A DNA stretch of 64,000 nucleotides from assembly GCA_025435555.1 (NCBI GenBank), contig JAIWWG010000046.1, forward strand, positions 210,826 to 274,825, in the 5' to 3' direction. Positions 10,789-21,742 of the stretch are shown one piece after another; position 1 is the stretch's first letter; each line of letters begins with the position of its first letter. The position numbers and the translations under genes were made by a program. A model generated the notes under the pieces. That model did not search any database. It saw only the letters and a list, made by a program, of their open reading frames with translations, and had not been told where the DNA came from. Source of the stretch: Chytriomyces cf. hyalinus JEL632. Taxonomy: Eukaryota; Chytridiomycota; Chytridiomycetes; Chytridiales; Chytriomycetaceae.

Positions 10789-11838
10789 TCAAACAATATA
10801 CAAAGCAAATAGGAAAGCAAAGACGGCTGAGCAGCTCCATGTCCGTGAAATTGCTCCAGACTTGCTTGGTGGGTTCACAGTGTTGACAGGAGCGCCAGCG
10901 CCACCCCCACTGCCACCACTACCACCGCCACTACTTGGCATGGCAGTAGGAGAGGGCAGCGGCGGAAGACTCACGCTGAATGTAGTAACAGCACCTGGAG
11001 TAGCCAAGTCCACGTAATCAAAGCCCGAAGTGAACTTGACCCGCATATATTTTTCACATCCTTCCGTATCATGCGTCACATCGCACGCACCGCCTTCGAC
11101 CAAAGTCCCCGGCTCACAAACACGCATGCAAAACAGCCCGTTTCCAGCCATCTCGACGTAGTGCTTGAACCCAAGGTTTCCGGACGTTGAGTTGTCGACA
11201 CCAGAGTACGGCTCTTTTCCGCATGAAATGAACGGACCGTCATCGTATTGGCCACCGTCGTCGTAGGCTCCTGGGAAAGACTGGGTGCAGTTAATGTTGA
11301 GCGCGTCGCAGTCCATAGTGCCGTGAACTTGGTAGTAGTGCTGGCCTGGGACGGTGAAATTCTTCATCACATGTGCAGAGCGGATTGCTCCGACTGGGAA
11401 GGGCTTTGCGCCAGGAGGGAGGTACGGGCCTGAGCAGAATGCTTGGACAAAGCCTTCAGCTTGGACAACAGTGGGACGCAGACCCTTGGAGTAGTAGTTG
11501 TTTTTAAGGAAGATGGAGTCGGGGTTTGGCAGGTTGATGCAAAAGTTGATGGCGTCTTTGATGTACACTGTTGTTGTTATTGTTGCGTCCGATCAGTTGG
11601 CTTGTTGAATGAGAAAGATGTATAGATACTGCTTACCCTGCTGTCCAGGAAGTGGGTATGGGATCAGGGGCTTGCAAATGTCGACAGTGTCTCCAAGGTA
11701 CCAGTTCTTCTCGCGACACATGGTGATGTTTGGGTAGCTGCCCACGCATCCACTTGGGAGACCTGGCTCCGTCTCACCGCCTTGGAAGAACTGCGCCTGC
11801 ACAGCTGCAGAGAGAAGCACGAGAGCAATGGTTGCCAT
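10789..11838 (-). CDS. GPI-type secreted cysteine-rich protein, paralogue 1
   Basis: Two exons: the first runs from ATG 11838 to near 11640, the second from near 11570 to 10789. It starts with a clear signal peptide (MATIALVLLSAAVQA). The mature part has paired cysteines and shared blocks: FCINLPNPDSIFL, VVQAEGFVQAFCSGPYLPPG, NFTVPGQHYYQVHGTMDC, SCGKEPYSGVDN, YVEMAGNGLFCMRVC and CDVTHDTEGCEKYM. A Ser/Gly/Pro-rich stalk and a hydrophobic end (VFAFLFALYIV) without a basic tail fit GPI anchoring. The GLFCMRVC...C block recalls the cysteine pattern of fungal macrofage-activating-glycoprotein-like surface proteins (weak, by memory). Two paralogues lie at 14899-15985 and 23174-24475. Likely a cell-wall or surface protein; function unknown. 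Confidence 0.8.
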
Positions 11839-12265
11839 CCTTGATTGTATATTGTAGGTTTGTAACTGGCATCACCTCAGCCCTTTATATGGCTTACTTT
11901 TTTAGAGTACGTATTTAGACTGCTTTGCTAATTTGACCGCGCCACCCTTACATCCGATGGATGACGATGGAAACGGAGGCTAACGGGTCGTGATCGGCGT
12001 TGGTGTAGCAGCACTCTGTCGGTCTCTCGTTCGCCCCTGATTTGACTGTATTCTGCTCCAGGGACGCATTGGAAGCAAATCCAGTCCTGCACCTGCTGTC
12101 TCTCCTCATCCTGTTCCACCAACACTGCCACGGTACCCCGTCTCTGCAACAAATGCGCGTAAACCCCCGTTCCCAACAACGCTGTCAAATGCTAATAAAA
12201 GCTTGCAAATATAGATTTCTAATGCAACGATCGAAAAGACTGCCAAATCAGCACCCTAAAAACCC
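11839..12265. other. divergent intergenic region
   Basis: Promoter region between the minus-strand secreted protein and the plus-strand ABC1 kinase. Open frames on both strands (for example minus 12188-11928, starting only with TTG) lack proper starts or family resemblance. I see no gene here. Confidence 0.5.
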
Positions 12266-14332
12266 ATGTCTCGATACCTGCGCATCGGCGGCGGCGTGGG
12301 ACTCTCTCTCGCGGCTGCCTGGTCTGTCGACCACTTTGTCTTTTGCGACGCAACAACTCGCACGCTGCGGACGGCCAAGGCTGGTGTGTTGGTGTCCCTT
12401 TTTTTTTTGCTGACAATGCCTGCTTACCCAAACTTGTCACTTCAGGCGCCCTCGTTGCTCTCGACTATAAACTCAACTTTGTGCCTGGCTCGTTTGATGC
12501 CGTGCATAAACATGCCGCGGACGTGATTCTGGACACCTGTAAAAAGAACAACGGACTGTACATCAAATGTAACCAACTCTTTAGCGTTGCGACTCTTCAA
12601 CGGCACTGTCCGATTAACCCATGTTCCTGCCTATTCCTATCTTTTCAGTCGCGCAACAAATCGCCACGTTCTCAGCAATTCTTCCCCCGCAATGGCACGA
12701 GTTTCGCACGTTGTACGATCAGGCACCATCAGTATCGTACGCTAAAGTCGTTGAAGTGATCAAACAGGAACTGGGCAGCCATCCCGACGAACTGTTTGAC
12801 AGCTTCGAAGAAACGCCCATCGCGAGTGCTTCGATTGCGCAAGTGCATCGCGCGAGGGTGAAGGGAACTGGAGAACTCGTTGCTGTGAAAGTGCAGAAAC
12901 CGGAAGTGAAGGTGCAGGTGGAAATGGATTTGTTTGCGTGAGTTGGTTTTTTCTTCCTTTTTTGCTGACGTGGACTTGTTTGACTGAATTTTTTTTTTGA
13001 CATTGCTGGTTCAGATTCCGCGTTGTTGTTTCTGTTCTGGAACGCTTGTTTGACTTGCCAATGTCTTGGACTGTGAAGACAATCGAACACCATCTCAGAC
13101 AAGAACTCGATTTTGTGCGCGAATGTCGAAACGCTGAAAAAGCCGCAGAATGCATCCAACAAGTGCCGTCGCTCGCAGCGTCCGTCCATGTCCCTAAGGT
13201 GTACTGGAACCTGACCACATCGAGAGTCATGACGGCGGAGTGGATTGATGGTGTCAACTTTGGCCATGTCGAAACTGTCGAAAAGACTTGGAGCCAGGAC
13301 AAGATTGCCGGCATGATGACTGTACTCGTTGATTTGTTTTCCGACCAGATTTTTAGAACTGGATTTGTTCACTGCGATCCTCGTGAGTATTGTTGCGATT
13401 GTTCTGTCTGATTTCAAAGCACTGACTTGGTATTTCAACAGACCCAGGAAACATTCTCCTCCGTCCGCACCCCTTGAATCCATCCAACCCGCAAATCGTC
13501 CTCCTCGATCACGGCCTGTACATCCAATCCTCCGAGCAATTCACGCAAGACTACACGCGTCTCTGGACATCGCTGTTTTCGCACGACATTTCCACCGTAG
13601 AAGAAATTGTGAAACGGTGGGGCATCAACGACACGCAAATGTTTGCCATGGGCACGCTCCAGAAACCATGGTCGACACGTTCTGGCGTGTCGAGCACCAT
13701 GACGGATGTATTTGATTCCACGTACGGCCGCCCACTTAGCAGTGATCCCGAGATTCGCAAAAAAGAAATGTATGAGATGCAAATGAAAATGAAGGAGCGC
13801 GCGAAAAAGTATCTCGCTGATACAGACCGTGTGCCTCGTGAACTCATTTTCGTTGGGCGGAATTTGAACATTATTCGGTCAAATAACAAGGTGTATGGGT
13901 CGCCCGTGAACCGGATTAACCTCATGTGTGACTGGGCTGTGAAGTCGTGAGTTTTTTTGTTCTTTTTTTTTGTTCAAGATTTGATATTGTGAAGCTGACT
14001 CGTCAAAACTTTTATGCAGCCAAAACGCGCGAGATGCTCCATTACAACCACCTTCCTTAGCAACCAAGTTTAAAAATCTAATTACACATCCATCCACAAC
14101 CCTCCTCCCTGCACTGTACATGTCAGCAACCTTGTTTGTAGTGTCCATTGCATTCCATGCGACACGATGGTGGAACACGATTCGGGCGTGGTGGCGATGG
14201 GTGCTGCGGAAGGATGAATTGAGTGGCAAAAAGAAGCGGGTTGGGTTTGAAGAAGTGATGGAAGAGTCACTGCGCAGAGGTGTGTATGAGCAGACGGGCG
14301 TGTTGTTGGATGAGAACGCGTTTGAAGCTTGA
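12266..14332 (+). CDS. ABC1/UbiB atypical kinase, ADCK1/MCP2-like
   Basis: Mitochondrial atypical protein-kinase-like family tied to coenzyme Q and lipid homeostasis; yeast relatives are Mcp2 and Cqd1/Cqd2 (family knowledge). About seven exons. The N-terminus has a hydrophobic segment (YLRIGGGVGLSLAAAW) fitting an inner-membrane protein. Kinase landmarks are the Ala-rich loop region SFEETPIASASIAQVHRA, catalytic Lys in LVAVKVQKP, FVHCDP|HPGNILLR (split by an intron at 13383-13441) for the catalytic loop, and LLDHGLY in place of DFG. The family signature KxGQ appears as K-F-A-Q in the spliced reading (LYIK|FAQQIA, junction near 12652), so glycine is replaced by alanine if the splice is right. 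The C-terminus has another possible membrane segment (LPALYMSATLFVVSIAFHA). Confidence 0.88.
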
Positions 14333-14898
14333 GTTTTTATTTAATAAATTCCATCTCATTTTCTCTTGGTGTCTTGTGCGGGGTTCGTGGGGGTTTGTTT
14401 TAAACAAACCATTTTATTGAGGGGTTTGAATACGGCTGGATGCACAAAGTTTGATGGGGTGTGTAGTTTTCATGCTCCTGATGGCGCGTCTATTTTCGAG
14501 GATCGTGTTGCTGGAACTAACAAGACTTTTTGAAGTGCCATTGCCGGAAGTGAAGACTGCTGCCCCTGCCACAAGCACTACCACCACTGCTACCCCCGCT
14601 AACGCTACCATTGAACCAGTAACTGCTTGTCATGGAGGAGATGCAGAGATTGTCTCAACTGCAACAAGTGCGAAAGCAACCAAAGCCGCTGCGGATAGCA
14701 CTTCCGCCAAGCTCGCTGCCGCCAGCACAAATGTAGGAAATTTGAAGAGCGATTGCCATCAAAGTCGTTGTTGCCAGCTGTTTTCGCTGCCGTCGTTTTT
14801 TCCTTGTTTGAAAAACTTGCGTTTTGAATCTTACTCCAGAAAACAAATTGCGTTTACATACACCAGAAACCGTCTTTTATTGTATTTTTCTTTTAATT
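14333..14898. other. intergenic with ambiguous Ala/Thr-rich open frames
   Basis: AATAAA near 14343 serves the kinase gene. Both strands are open: plus from 14454 (MGCVVFMLLMARLFS..., then Thr/Ala-rich) and minus 14611-14414 (hydrophobic, MVALAGVAVVVVLVAG but starting mid-frame). A small secreted protein on one strand is possible, but the sequence does not decide between them. Confidence 0.35.
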
Positions 14899-15985
14899 TT
14901 ACATGAAAAAGAACGGCGCAACAGACAGAACCACAACAAACGCGTTGAAAATCTGCAAAGACGCGCTCTTTTTCGAAGTTGGAACAACAGTCGGTGAGAC
15001 AGCCGCGTCACCGGCACTGCCACTGGCGCCAGCAGCAGCGCCACCAGTGGCTGAAGCACTCGCTCCAGACGACGTCGCCGACGTCTTTGGCGGGATAAAC
15101 ACGCTCGCAGTCGTCTTGACTCCGTTCGCAAGATCCATGTACGAAAACCCAGTCGCATACTCGCCCAAGAATTGCACCTTCATAAACTTTTCACAACCTG
15201 CAGTGTCTTGCGTCAAGTCGCAAGGAAGCCCGGGTCCGAGGTTTCCCTTTTCACAGACACGCATGCAAAAGAGCCCGTTTCCGGCCATTTCGACGTAATG
15301 CTGCATGCCTGGGTTGGCTGCGGCAGATGCATCGACTCCAGAGTATGGTTCCTTGCCGCAGTTGATGAACGGTCCGTCATCGTACTGGCCTGCGTCGTCG
15401 TATCGGCCAGGTGCTGTGGATGTGCAGTTGATGCCCAGGAGGTCGCAGTCCATGTATCCGTGGATTTGGTAGTAGTTTTGTCCGGGGACTGTAAAGTTTT
15501 TGACAACATGGGCAGATCGGATGCCGTACTGTGGCAACGGTTTCGATCCGGGGGGTAGGTACGATCCCATGCAGTACGACTGCACAAATCCTTCAGCTTG
15601 TACGATGGTGGGCAGCTTCTTCCAAGAGTAAAAGTTGTTGAACAAGAAGATGGAGTCCGGGTTTGGAAGGTTTAGGCAAAAGTTTGTTGAGTCTTTGATG
15701 TAGACTTGTTGGCCGGCGACTGGGTAGGGTGCTGGTGGGGCGCATCTGTCGACGGTGTCGCCCAGGTAGTAGTTGGCGATGGTGCATTGCGTGAGATTTG
15801 GGACTGGTACGGGGGGGGGGGGGGGGGCGGGGGTGGGGTGTTGGCGTTAGTTTATAGAGGAGACAAGGCACGGTGCATCACTCACAACTGCCCACGCATC
15901 CTGTTGGAAGCCCGGGTTGGGTAGGACCACCCTGCAAGAACTGCGCAGACACAGAGGAAACAGCAACGAGCAGCGCCAGAGACAT
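14899..15985 (-). CDS. GPI-type secreted cysteine-rich protein, paralogue 2
   Basis: The first exon starts at ATG 15985 with signal peptide MSLALLVAVSSVSAQF and ends after PGLPTGCVGS (near 15889). An intron containing a 17-G run follows. The coding sequence resumes near 15805 (FPNLTQC), with YIKDSTNFCLNLPNPDSIFL crossing into the long block from 15645. The same cysteine blocks as paralogue 1 are present: GFVQSYCMGSYLPPG, GYMDCDLLGINC, NCGKEPYSGVD, YVEMAGNGLFCMRVC and CDLTQDTAGCEKFM. It ends with an Ala/Gly/Ser-rich stalk and the hydrophobic tail FNAFVVVLSVAPFFFM, a GPI-type signal. It lies on the same strand as paralogue 1, with the ABC1 kinase between them in opposite orientation. Surface or wall location inferred; molecular role unknown. 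Confidence 0.8.
15811..15827. repeat. poly-G run (17 G)
   Basis: An uninterrupted run of 17 guanines on the plus strand, inside the first intron of the minus-strand secreted-protein gene, followed by further G-rich sequence. It could form G-quadruplex structure and is prone to length variation and sequencing error. Confidence 0.95.
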
Positions 15986-16830
15986 TTTCGTTTTAGTTTT
16001 TTTCCTTCATCAAAAAATGAAACCTGAGTTTGGCAGGACTTCCAAAAAAATGCGAAATGAGATTTAGCGCCTCACAACTGCAAATGAGAGAATATATCTT
16101 CTGGCCTTCACTTTCCCTTGTTCATGTCGCTTGGGGTGCTCCAGTGTCCATCCAAGGTTGCTGCTGCCAGAAGCTGACCCTTGCAAAGACTCGCCCGGCG
16201 TCACTCCAACAGAGTCAAACAAGGCACCCAGCAGGAGAAGACCACGTCAGCAGCACCGCGCGACAGATGCCTGCATTTTGACTGCGTTCATTTCCACCCG
16301 CGTTCACTGCTGGCAAGACGTGCCCAGACTTCAATTTGGACAATTTTTCAAACTCAACTTGATTAAAAGGAAGAAAACCGCTAAGTACAAGCAACGGTTA
16401 CTCGAACAAGTCCCGCAACTCTGGCGGTAGTTCTTCTTTCGATGTCTCTTCACGTCTGTCTGAAAAGTGCTCCTCCTCAAGGCATCAATCGAAGCTGTCG
16501 TTGCGCCTCGTTAGAAATGCCACCCACGGACCAGGACTTGGGCATAGTAAAAGTGGAGTGCATGGGTGGATGTTGAGTGATGCGAACAGATGTAACCCAG
16601 CATGAATGCAGCTGGCGCGAATCGCGAATCTTGTGGGCATTTGTTTGCTGAAGCGATTACGTGGGCAGGCATTTGAGACTTCTGCGGCGCGCAACGAGTC
16701 CTCATTGTCCATGCGCTAATCACGCGCAGCCCGAGAATGAAACAAGTGCTAGTTTTTCCGTCTTGACACGTTTTCCATGTTCAAGCGGCTAAAGTATTTG
16801 TTACGATAAAATAAAGTCAATAAAAACCCA
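15986..16830. other. intergenic, no supported gene
   Basis: Promoter region between the divergent secreted-protein and coatomer genes, 845 bases. Open frames such as plus 16131-16430 start without ATG and resemble nothing known. TATA-like AAATAAAG lies at 16809, just before the coatomer start. Confidence 0.5.
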
Positions 16831-17628
16831 ATGGGCAGAAGCAACGGCCCATCCCTCAGCCTCTACACCATCAAAGCCGTAATCGTGCTCGACAGCGAAG
16901 GCAAACGTCTCCTCGCGAAATATTACGCACCCGACTACCCAACCGCAAAGGACCAGCGTGTATTTGAAAAGGCTCTATTTGACAAGACAAAGAAGCTGCA
17001 GAGTGGGTTGTGCTCGCAAAATCTCCGAAATGCTCGACTGATGAATGAATTCATTTCATCCAGGCGATGTTGTGCTGCTCGATAACCAGGTTGTTGTATA
17101 CAAAACGAGCCATGATGTGCTCATGTACTTTGTGGGGACGCTTGATGAGAATGAATTGATTCTGTCTGCTGCACTGCAAGCATTCTATGAAGCGCTTTCC
17201 ATGCTGCTGAGGTACCCCCTGGATTTTGCTTCTCTGTCCTGCTTTTTGACTAAAATATTCTGCCCAGTGGCCAAGTCGAGAAACGAGCTATTCTCGAAAA
17301 CGCTGATCTTGTGTTCCTTGCATTGGACGAAACAATCGATGATGGGTGCGAACGACGTGCAATTCTTGAAAAATTTCGCTTATTCTGATACCCGTTTGCT
17401 TTCAGAATCATTCTCGAATCCGATTCAACACAAATTGCAGCACGCGTGACGAAAAAGGATTCGGCGGACGGTGGGGGTATACCCATCACAGAGCAGACAA
17501 TTGCTCAGGCGTTAAGACAGGCACAGGTTTGTTATGTTTTGCAAAATCTACTCTTTTCTTTGATACATCTCGGCTTCTTGACTATGTTTTTGCAACAGGA
17601 ACAATTTACCCGATCGTTGCTCAAATAG
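16831..17628 (+). CDS. COPZ1: coatomer subunit zeta
   Basis: Small subunit of the COPI vesicle coat (Golgi to ER traffic), a longin-fold partner of gamma-COP. Five exons. Exon 1 is 16831-17002 (LYTIKAVIVLDSEGKRLLAKYY) and exon 2 is 17064-17211 (DVVLLDNQVVVYKTSHDVLM...ENELILSAALQAF). The rest carry VEKRAILENADLVFLALDETIDDG, IILESDSTQIAARV, ITEQTIAQALRQAQ and, after a last intron, EQFTRSLLK to TAG 17626-17628. Every block aligns with animal and yeast zeta-COP, and the length (about 190 residues) is normal. Introns are about 60 bases with GT(G/A) starts. Confidence 0.93.
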
Positions 17629-18198
17629 CCGATTGTATGTCCTGCTTGCTCCCGACTGTCTGGTTGTCAAATAAAAAATCGTTTTCAACAAAACGCTTTT
17701 TATTTGATCGTCATTGCGATCCCAACTGCAAATGCGAAAAGAGCATCCAACAGCAGCATCCAACAGCAGGATCCAACAGCAGTATTAAGTAACAGCTGCA
17801 CTACTCGTTTACCGCGAAATGAAGCGACAGGTACTCGTAACCCCGAATGACTACCGAAAAGTAGTCGCAAACACAGTGAATGTTATTCACGTGCTGCGCG
17901 TATGTTTTTAAGATCCAAAATATTATCTAATTCTACCGACGAAAAATAAAAGAAAAAAGAAGAAGAAAAAAAGAAAGAAGAGAAAATATGTTCAAAATCA
18001 AAAGACCATCAAAATCCCATCATTATTAAAAAAAAAGGAGAGAGACTTGAATAATTAACAGTATTAAAGCAGTTCCAAATAAACAAAAAGAGGAATCCGG
18101 TTTTTTGTAAGAAGCAAACAACAAACAAATTTGTCAGCATTTTTTATAAAAAAAGTTGCGCGTGCATGTGATGGATATGCGCGCTCTTTTTCTTTTTT
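17629..18198. other. intergenic, A-rich
   Basis: AATAAAAAA at 17670 probably ends the coatomer transcript. 17930-18130 is strongly A-rich low-complexity sequence. The right edge is 3' sequence of the minus-strand GATA gene. No gene seen. Confidence 0.5.
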
Positions 18199-20358
18199 TC
18201 AAGCAACAGGAAGATCCCACGGTTTCCGCTTATACCGCAATCCACACGCATTGCAGAGTCTAAAAACACAAAACATCAAAATAATTTGCATTGACACAAA
18301 AAAAAAAAACACTCACGTTTTTGCACCATGCGGACCTTTCCGCCACTCCTGACTCGACGTGACACCACACTTTTTACATTCACCATCTTTCAATGGTCGC
18401 GGTTTTCCAACACTTACTGCAGTCCCGCTACCGTCATCGTCATCGCGGTTGTTGTTGCAATTGGAAGGACTTGGAGACTTTGAGTCAATCACTTGCGCCG
18501 CTTGATGTTGTGGCGGTGGATATGTGGCGTTTAAGGAAAGTGGAGATTGAGTTTGGGAAGGGTGGAAGTGGGGTGGTAATTGAATTGGTTTATGGGGTGT
18601 TGCGTCGTTGGTGTTGAGTTTTTGTTGGATTATATAGTGCACTTGTTGACGTTGTGGTGGAGGTTGGTGCACGTGTAGGCGCGAATTATAGTGACTGCTG
18701 CTTGACACTTGCGGTCTTGCAATGATGGATTGAGGTGTTGTGGAGGGTGAAGGAACTTGTGGTTGATGAGTTTCCAAATACGTGGATTGTCGCCGTTCAA
18801 AAGTTTTTGGATGCGTTGTTGTTGTTGTTGTAGTACTGGAAAACGAGGGAATGAACGTAGGTAGTTGTTGAGATGTTGTCGTTGTTGCGGTAGAAGGCCA
18901 AGCCTGGCTTCGGATATCAGGACCAGGGTGCTCTAGCGGGTATGCTTGAATTGATGGAAGCATATCGGAAATGGAAGGAATACTGTTGCGTTTATGCACG
19001 GCGGTGGTATTTGAATCATCTTGCTGAGAATGTGGATACGAGGGAATCTCCGATTGAGATTGCGGTTCATCTTCTTCCCATGGGCGACTGCTTCGCTTTC
19101 CAATTTTGGATGCTCCAGATGCATCGACGGGAGAAATTGGGGGTGATAAGGATGTTGAAGATTTGGGTAAAGTGTCGCAAGATATATTGATACGCGTCGT
19201 CGTCGGTTGTTGCTGTTGCTGCTGCTGCTGCTGCTGCTGTGGAGCAACAGCAGTTGTTTGTTCAAGTACAAACGCGAGCGCATTGAATCCAATCAACAGA
19301 GTGCGAGTTTCGAAATGTTTAGTGCAAACTGCATGGATACTAAACATTGTGGAAAAGCATTGAGGGTAATTTCGATGGGGGCAGGTTTTTGAAGTGTGAA
19401 CGTTGCTGCGGAATTGCGCCATGAGTTTTGGGATGTTTAGAGAGGGATGGGATGAATCATGCGTAGTTATTGTTGAAGATGTGAATAGGACTTGGTCTGA
19501 CTCTGGGTCACAGATTGTGAGACGCGTGAGTTGGGGGTCATTGTTGTTGCTTGTAGCACTTGCTTGGATGGAAGACAGCTGCTCTGGACCAAAGGACATA
19601 GTGTCTGAAGAGCAGCATTCTGGATAAATAAAATAAATAAATAAATAAATAAAATAAAAATAAAAAAACGGGCTTTGGCGGATCAAGCCTGAAACTTGGC
19701 AAACAAATGCAAAATTGCAAATTATAGGGTTCTCAAAAAAATTAAAAAAAAAAAAAATTGTTGCACACCTGAAATTGAGTGAACAAACACGAGCAAAGCC
19801 CCGTCATTGACAATGTTGAATCCGATCTGGACATCCATCCATTGAAGAGGTGGATGTGGATGGACATGCGATGATGCTGTCTGCGAGGAGGACTGCAACG
19901 ACACAACGTCCGTTGGAATAAATGCGCGGACCTGAGCATCGACATCGACACGGCGAGTCGCAGAGAACCGGCACCTTTGAATGAATGAATGAATGAATGA
20001 ATGCATTTTAGACAGCACTGCCTGCAACATACAAAAGCATACACATATACCTCACAGAGCAGCCGCTCAGAGACTCCTTGGCACCCGCCCTGGATGCTGT
20101 CAAGAACTGGTCCAGCTCCTTTGCAACAGACAGCACGTCGTTTGGATGTATACAGCGAAAGAGACAGGCGTGCTGAATGTGGGTTGTGGACACGAAACGG
20201 AATGTGAGGTCAGTGTCGCAAGCGGTGATGGCCCAGAAGCAGTGTAGTTGTTGATGTTGATGTTGATGTTGATGTTGATGTTGATGTTGATGTTGATGTT
20301 GTTGTTGTTGCAGTGGTTGTTGTTGCTGTATGCAAAGAAGCAGTGTCCGATTCTCCAT
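18199..20358 (-). CDS. PAS and GATA zinc-finger transcription factor, white-collar-2-like
   Basis: Nuclear factor of the light/clock-response type: WC-2 has one PAS domain and one GATA finger and dimerises with the photoreceptor WC-1 (family knowledge). Four exons from ATG 20358. Exon 1 has a poly-Gln/His-Gln tract (residues 11-37) and then the PAS start [32 protein letters not shown]. Exon 2 (about 19978-19771) completes PAS ([28 protein letters not shown]). Exon 3 is long, Ser/Thr/Pro/Gln-rich, with a Q11 run, and reaches the zinc finger. [21 protein letters not shown] joins exon 4, [19 protein letters not shown], with stop at 18199. All four zinc cysteines are present, and the G-P-x-G-x-x-LCNACG form is that of WC-type GATA proteins. 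About 620 residues. Confidence 0.85.
20248..20302. repeat. hexanucleotide repeat encoding His-Gln tract
   Basis: About nine copies of TGTTGA (CAACAT on the coding strand), in frame in exon 1 of the WC-2-like gene and encoding alternating His/Gln. Length variation would alter the activator's N-terminus. Confidence 0.9.
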
Positions 20359-21188
20359 CCCAAACGAGTGGATTGGTTGGTTGGTTGGTTGGTTGGTTGG
20401 TTGGTTGGTTGGTTGGTTGGTTGGTTGGTTGGGGGTTTAATGGCAATCGGAGCAATATAATAAATATTTAATAAATAATAAATATAATTTAAAAAAATTA
20501 AATTGCATATTGGGTTTGTTGGTTGGTGTGCTGGTGTGGTTGGGACGGATGGATGTGGATGAATGGATGGATGGCACCTTTTTTTTTTTGTTTGATTAAT
20601 CAAATAATTTAGCCATAAAATATTTGTTAACAAATGAGAACTAACTATCTTCTTTCTCCTTATTCTTATTCTTGTATTGCTACATGCTTCCTTATTCTTG
20701 TGCTGCTACATACTTGCTCCATCTAGAATCAGTCCCCATTTCGACATGCAACATGCGCATTTCTTGTGTAACGATCCAATGTAATACAAACGAACAAAGG
20801 CACGCACGCTGACCCCCCTTGCGTCTGAATTGAATACTCCATCCAGCAGTCTCCATTCTCCGTGCTCTAGCTGCTGCGCTGCGTCTGTATGCATCATCCA
20901 TCACTGTCTACAAACCCACTCCCACCCCCCCCCCCTTCAAACCTTCATTGGATGAAGTCATCAAAAAAAGCCACACTAATCAAACTTGTGTTTTGTGTCC
21001 TTTTTTTCGTTCGACCATTCCCGACCGTGTTTCATTCAAATGCGTGCATGTGCATTCACAGTGTCGACACCCTTCTTCGCGGCAGAAACGACATCAAACC
21101 TTCCGTCTTCTCAAATATTGGAATCCAACACAAAAAACATGAATTGCAAGGAAAAAAAAAACTATATCGAGAAAACAAAATAATAAAA
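20359..21188. other. intergenic with microsatellite; no gene seen
   Basis: Upstream region of the WC-2-like gene, holding the GGTT array at 20373-20433, AT-rich stretches (20455-20510) and no recognisable coding sequence. The short opposing frames near 20700-20900 lack support. Confidence 0.5.
20373..20433. repeat. (GGTT)n microsatellite
   Basis: About 15 copies of TTGG, 15 bases upstream of the start codon of the WC-2-like gene (on the minus strand it reads CCAA), so it probably lies in the 5' leader or core promoter. Confidence 0.95.
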
Positions 21189-21742
21189 CTAGTAATTTTG
21201 CTTCTCCGTATAACATTTTCCTCCCGGTGCATCTACTGCCTTCCCCGCACTCTTCCATGCTCCAATTCCACCCGCAAGACTCGACACGTTCCTGTATCCC
21301 ATTCGCTTCAATGACTCGGCAGCCAGGATGGATCGAACTCCACCCGCGCAGTACAGAACAATGTCGTCATGCGTATCAGGGACGTATGTTTCCCAATTAA
21401 AACTCGGATTTCAATTGTGCGCCCCCCCGTTTCTAGGAGTATACGTTATTTTTTTTGTGCTCACAATGTCTCTTTCGAGGTTTCCGCGACCCGTATAAAA
21501 TGCGTTCGGAATTCGTCCCTGGTTCCATTCATAAGTTTCCCTGGAAATGCGAAAATTGAAATTTCAGTCAACATCAACAACACAAACTTCCGACTCCCGC
21601 CCATTTTCATCCATAGAGTAACTCCTTCTCCCCTCACCGAACATCAAACAAATGAAACGTGTTTTTGGGACCCTCCGCAAGCGATGCGCTCAAATCTTGG
21701 ACTGACACTTCTTTGATGCATGATTTGACTTTGTTCAAGTGC
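21189..21742 (-). CDS. single-domain rhodanese (sulfurtransferase) protein
   Basis: Exons on the minus strand read VQDLSASLAEG...FHLFDVR, then after an intron ETYEWNQGRIPNAFYTGRGN LERDI, then NWETYVPDTHDDIVLYCAGGVRSILAAESL and GYRNVSSLAGGIGAWKSAGK to TAG at 21189. These are the rhodanese CH2A-type and active-site motifs. The catalytic Cys sits in CAGGVRS, a six-residue loop as in GlpE/PspE-type enzymes that transfer sulfane sulfur. The first exon has no in-frame ATG. A plausible upstream ATG (near 21790) is in another frame and would need a further intron, so the N-terminus is unresolved. Annotated as short and probably soluble. Confidence 0.75.
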
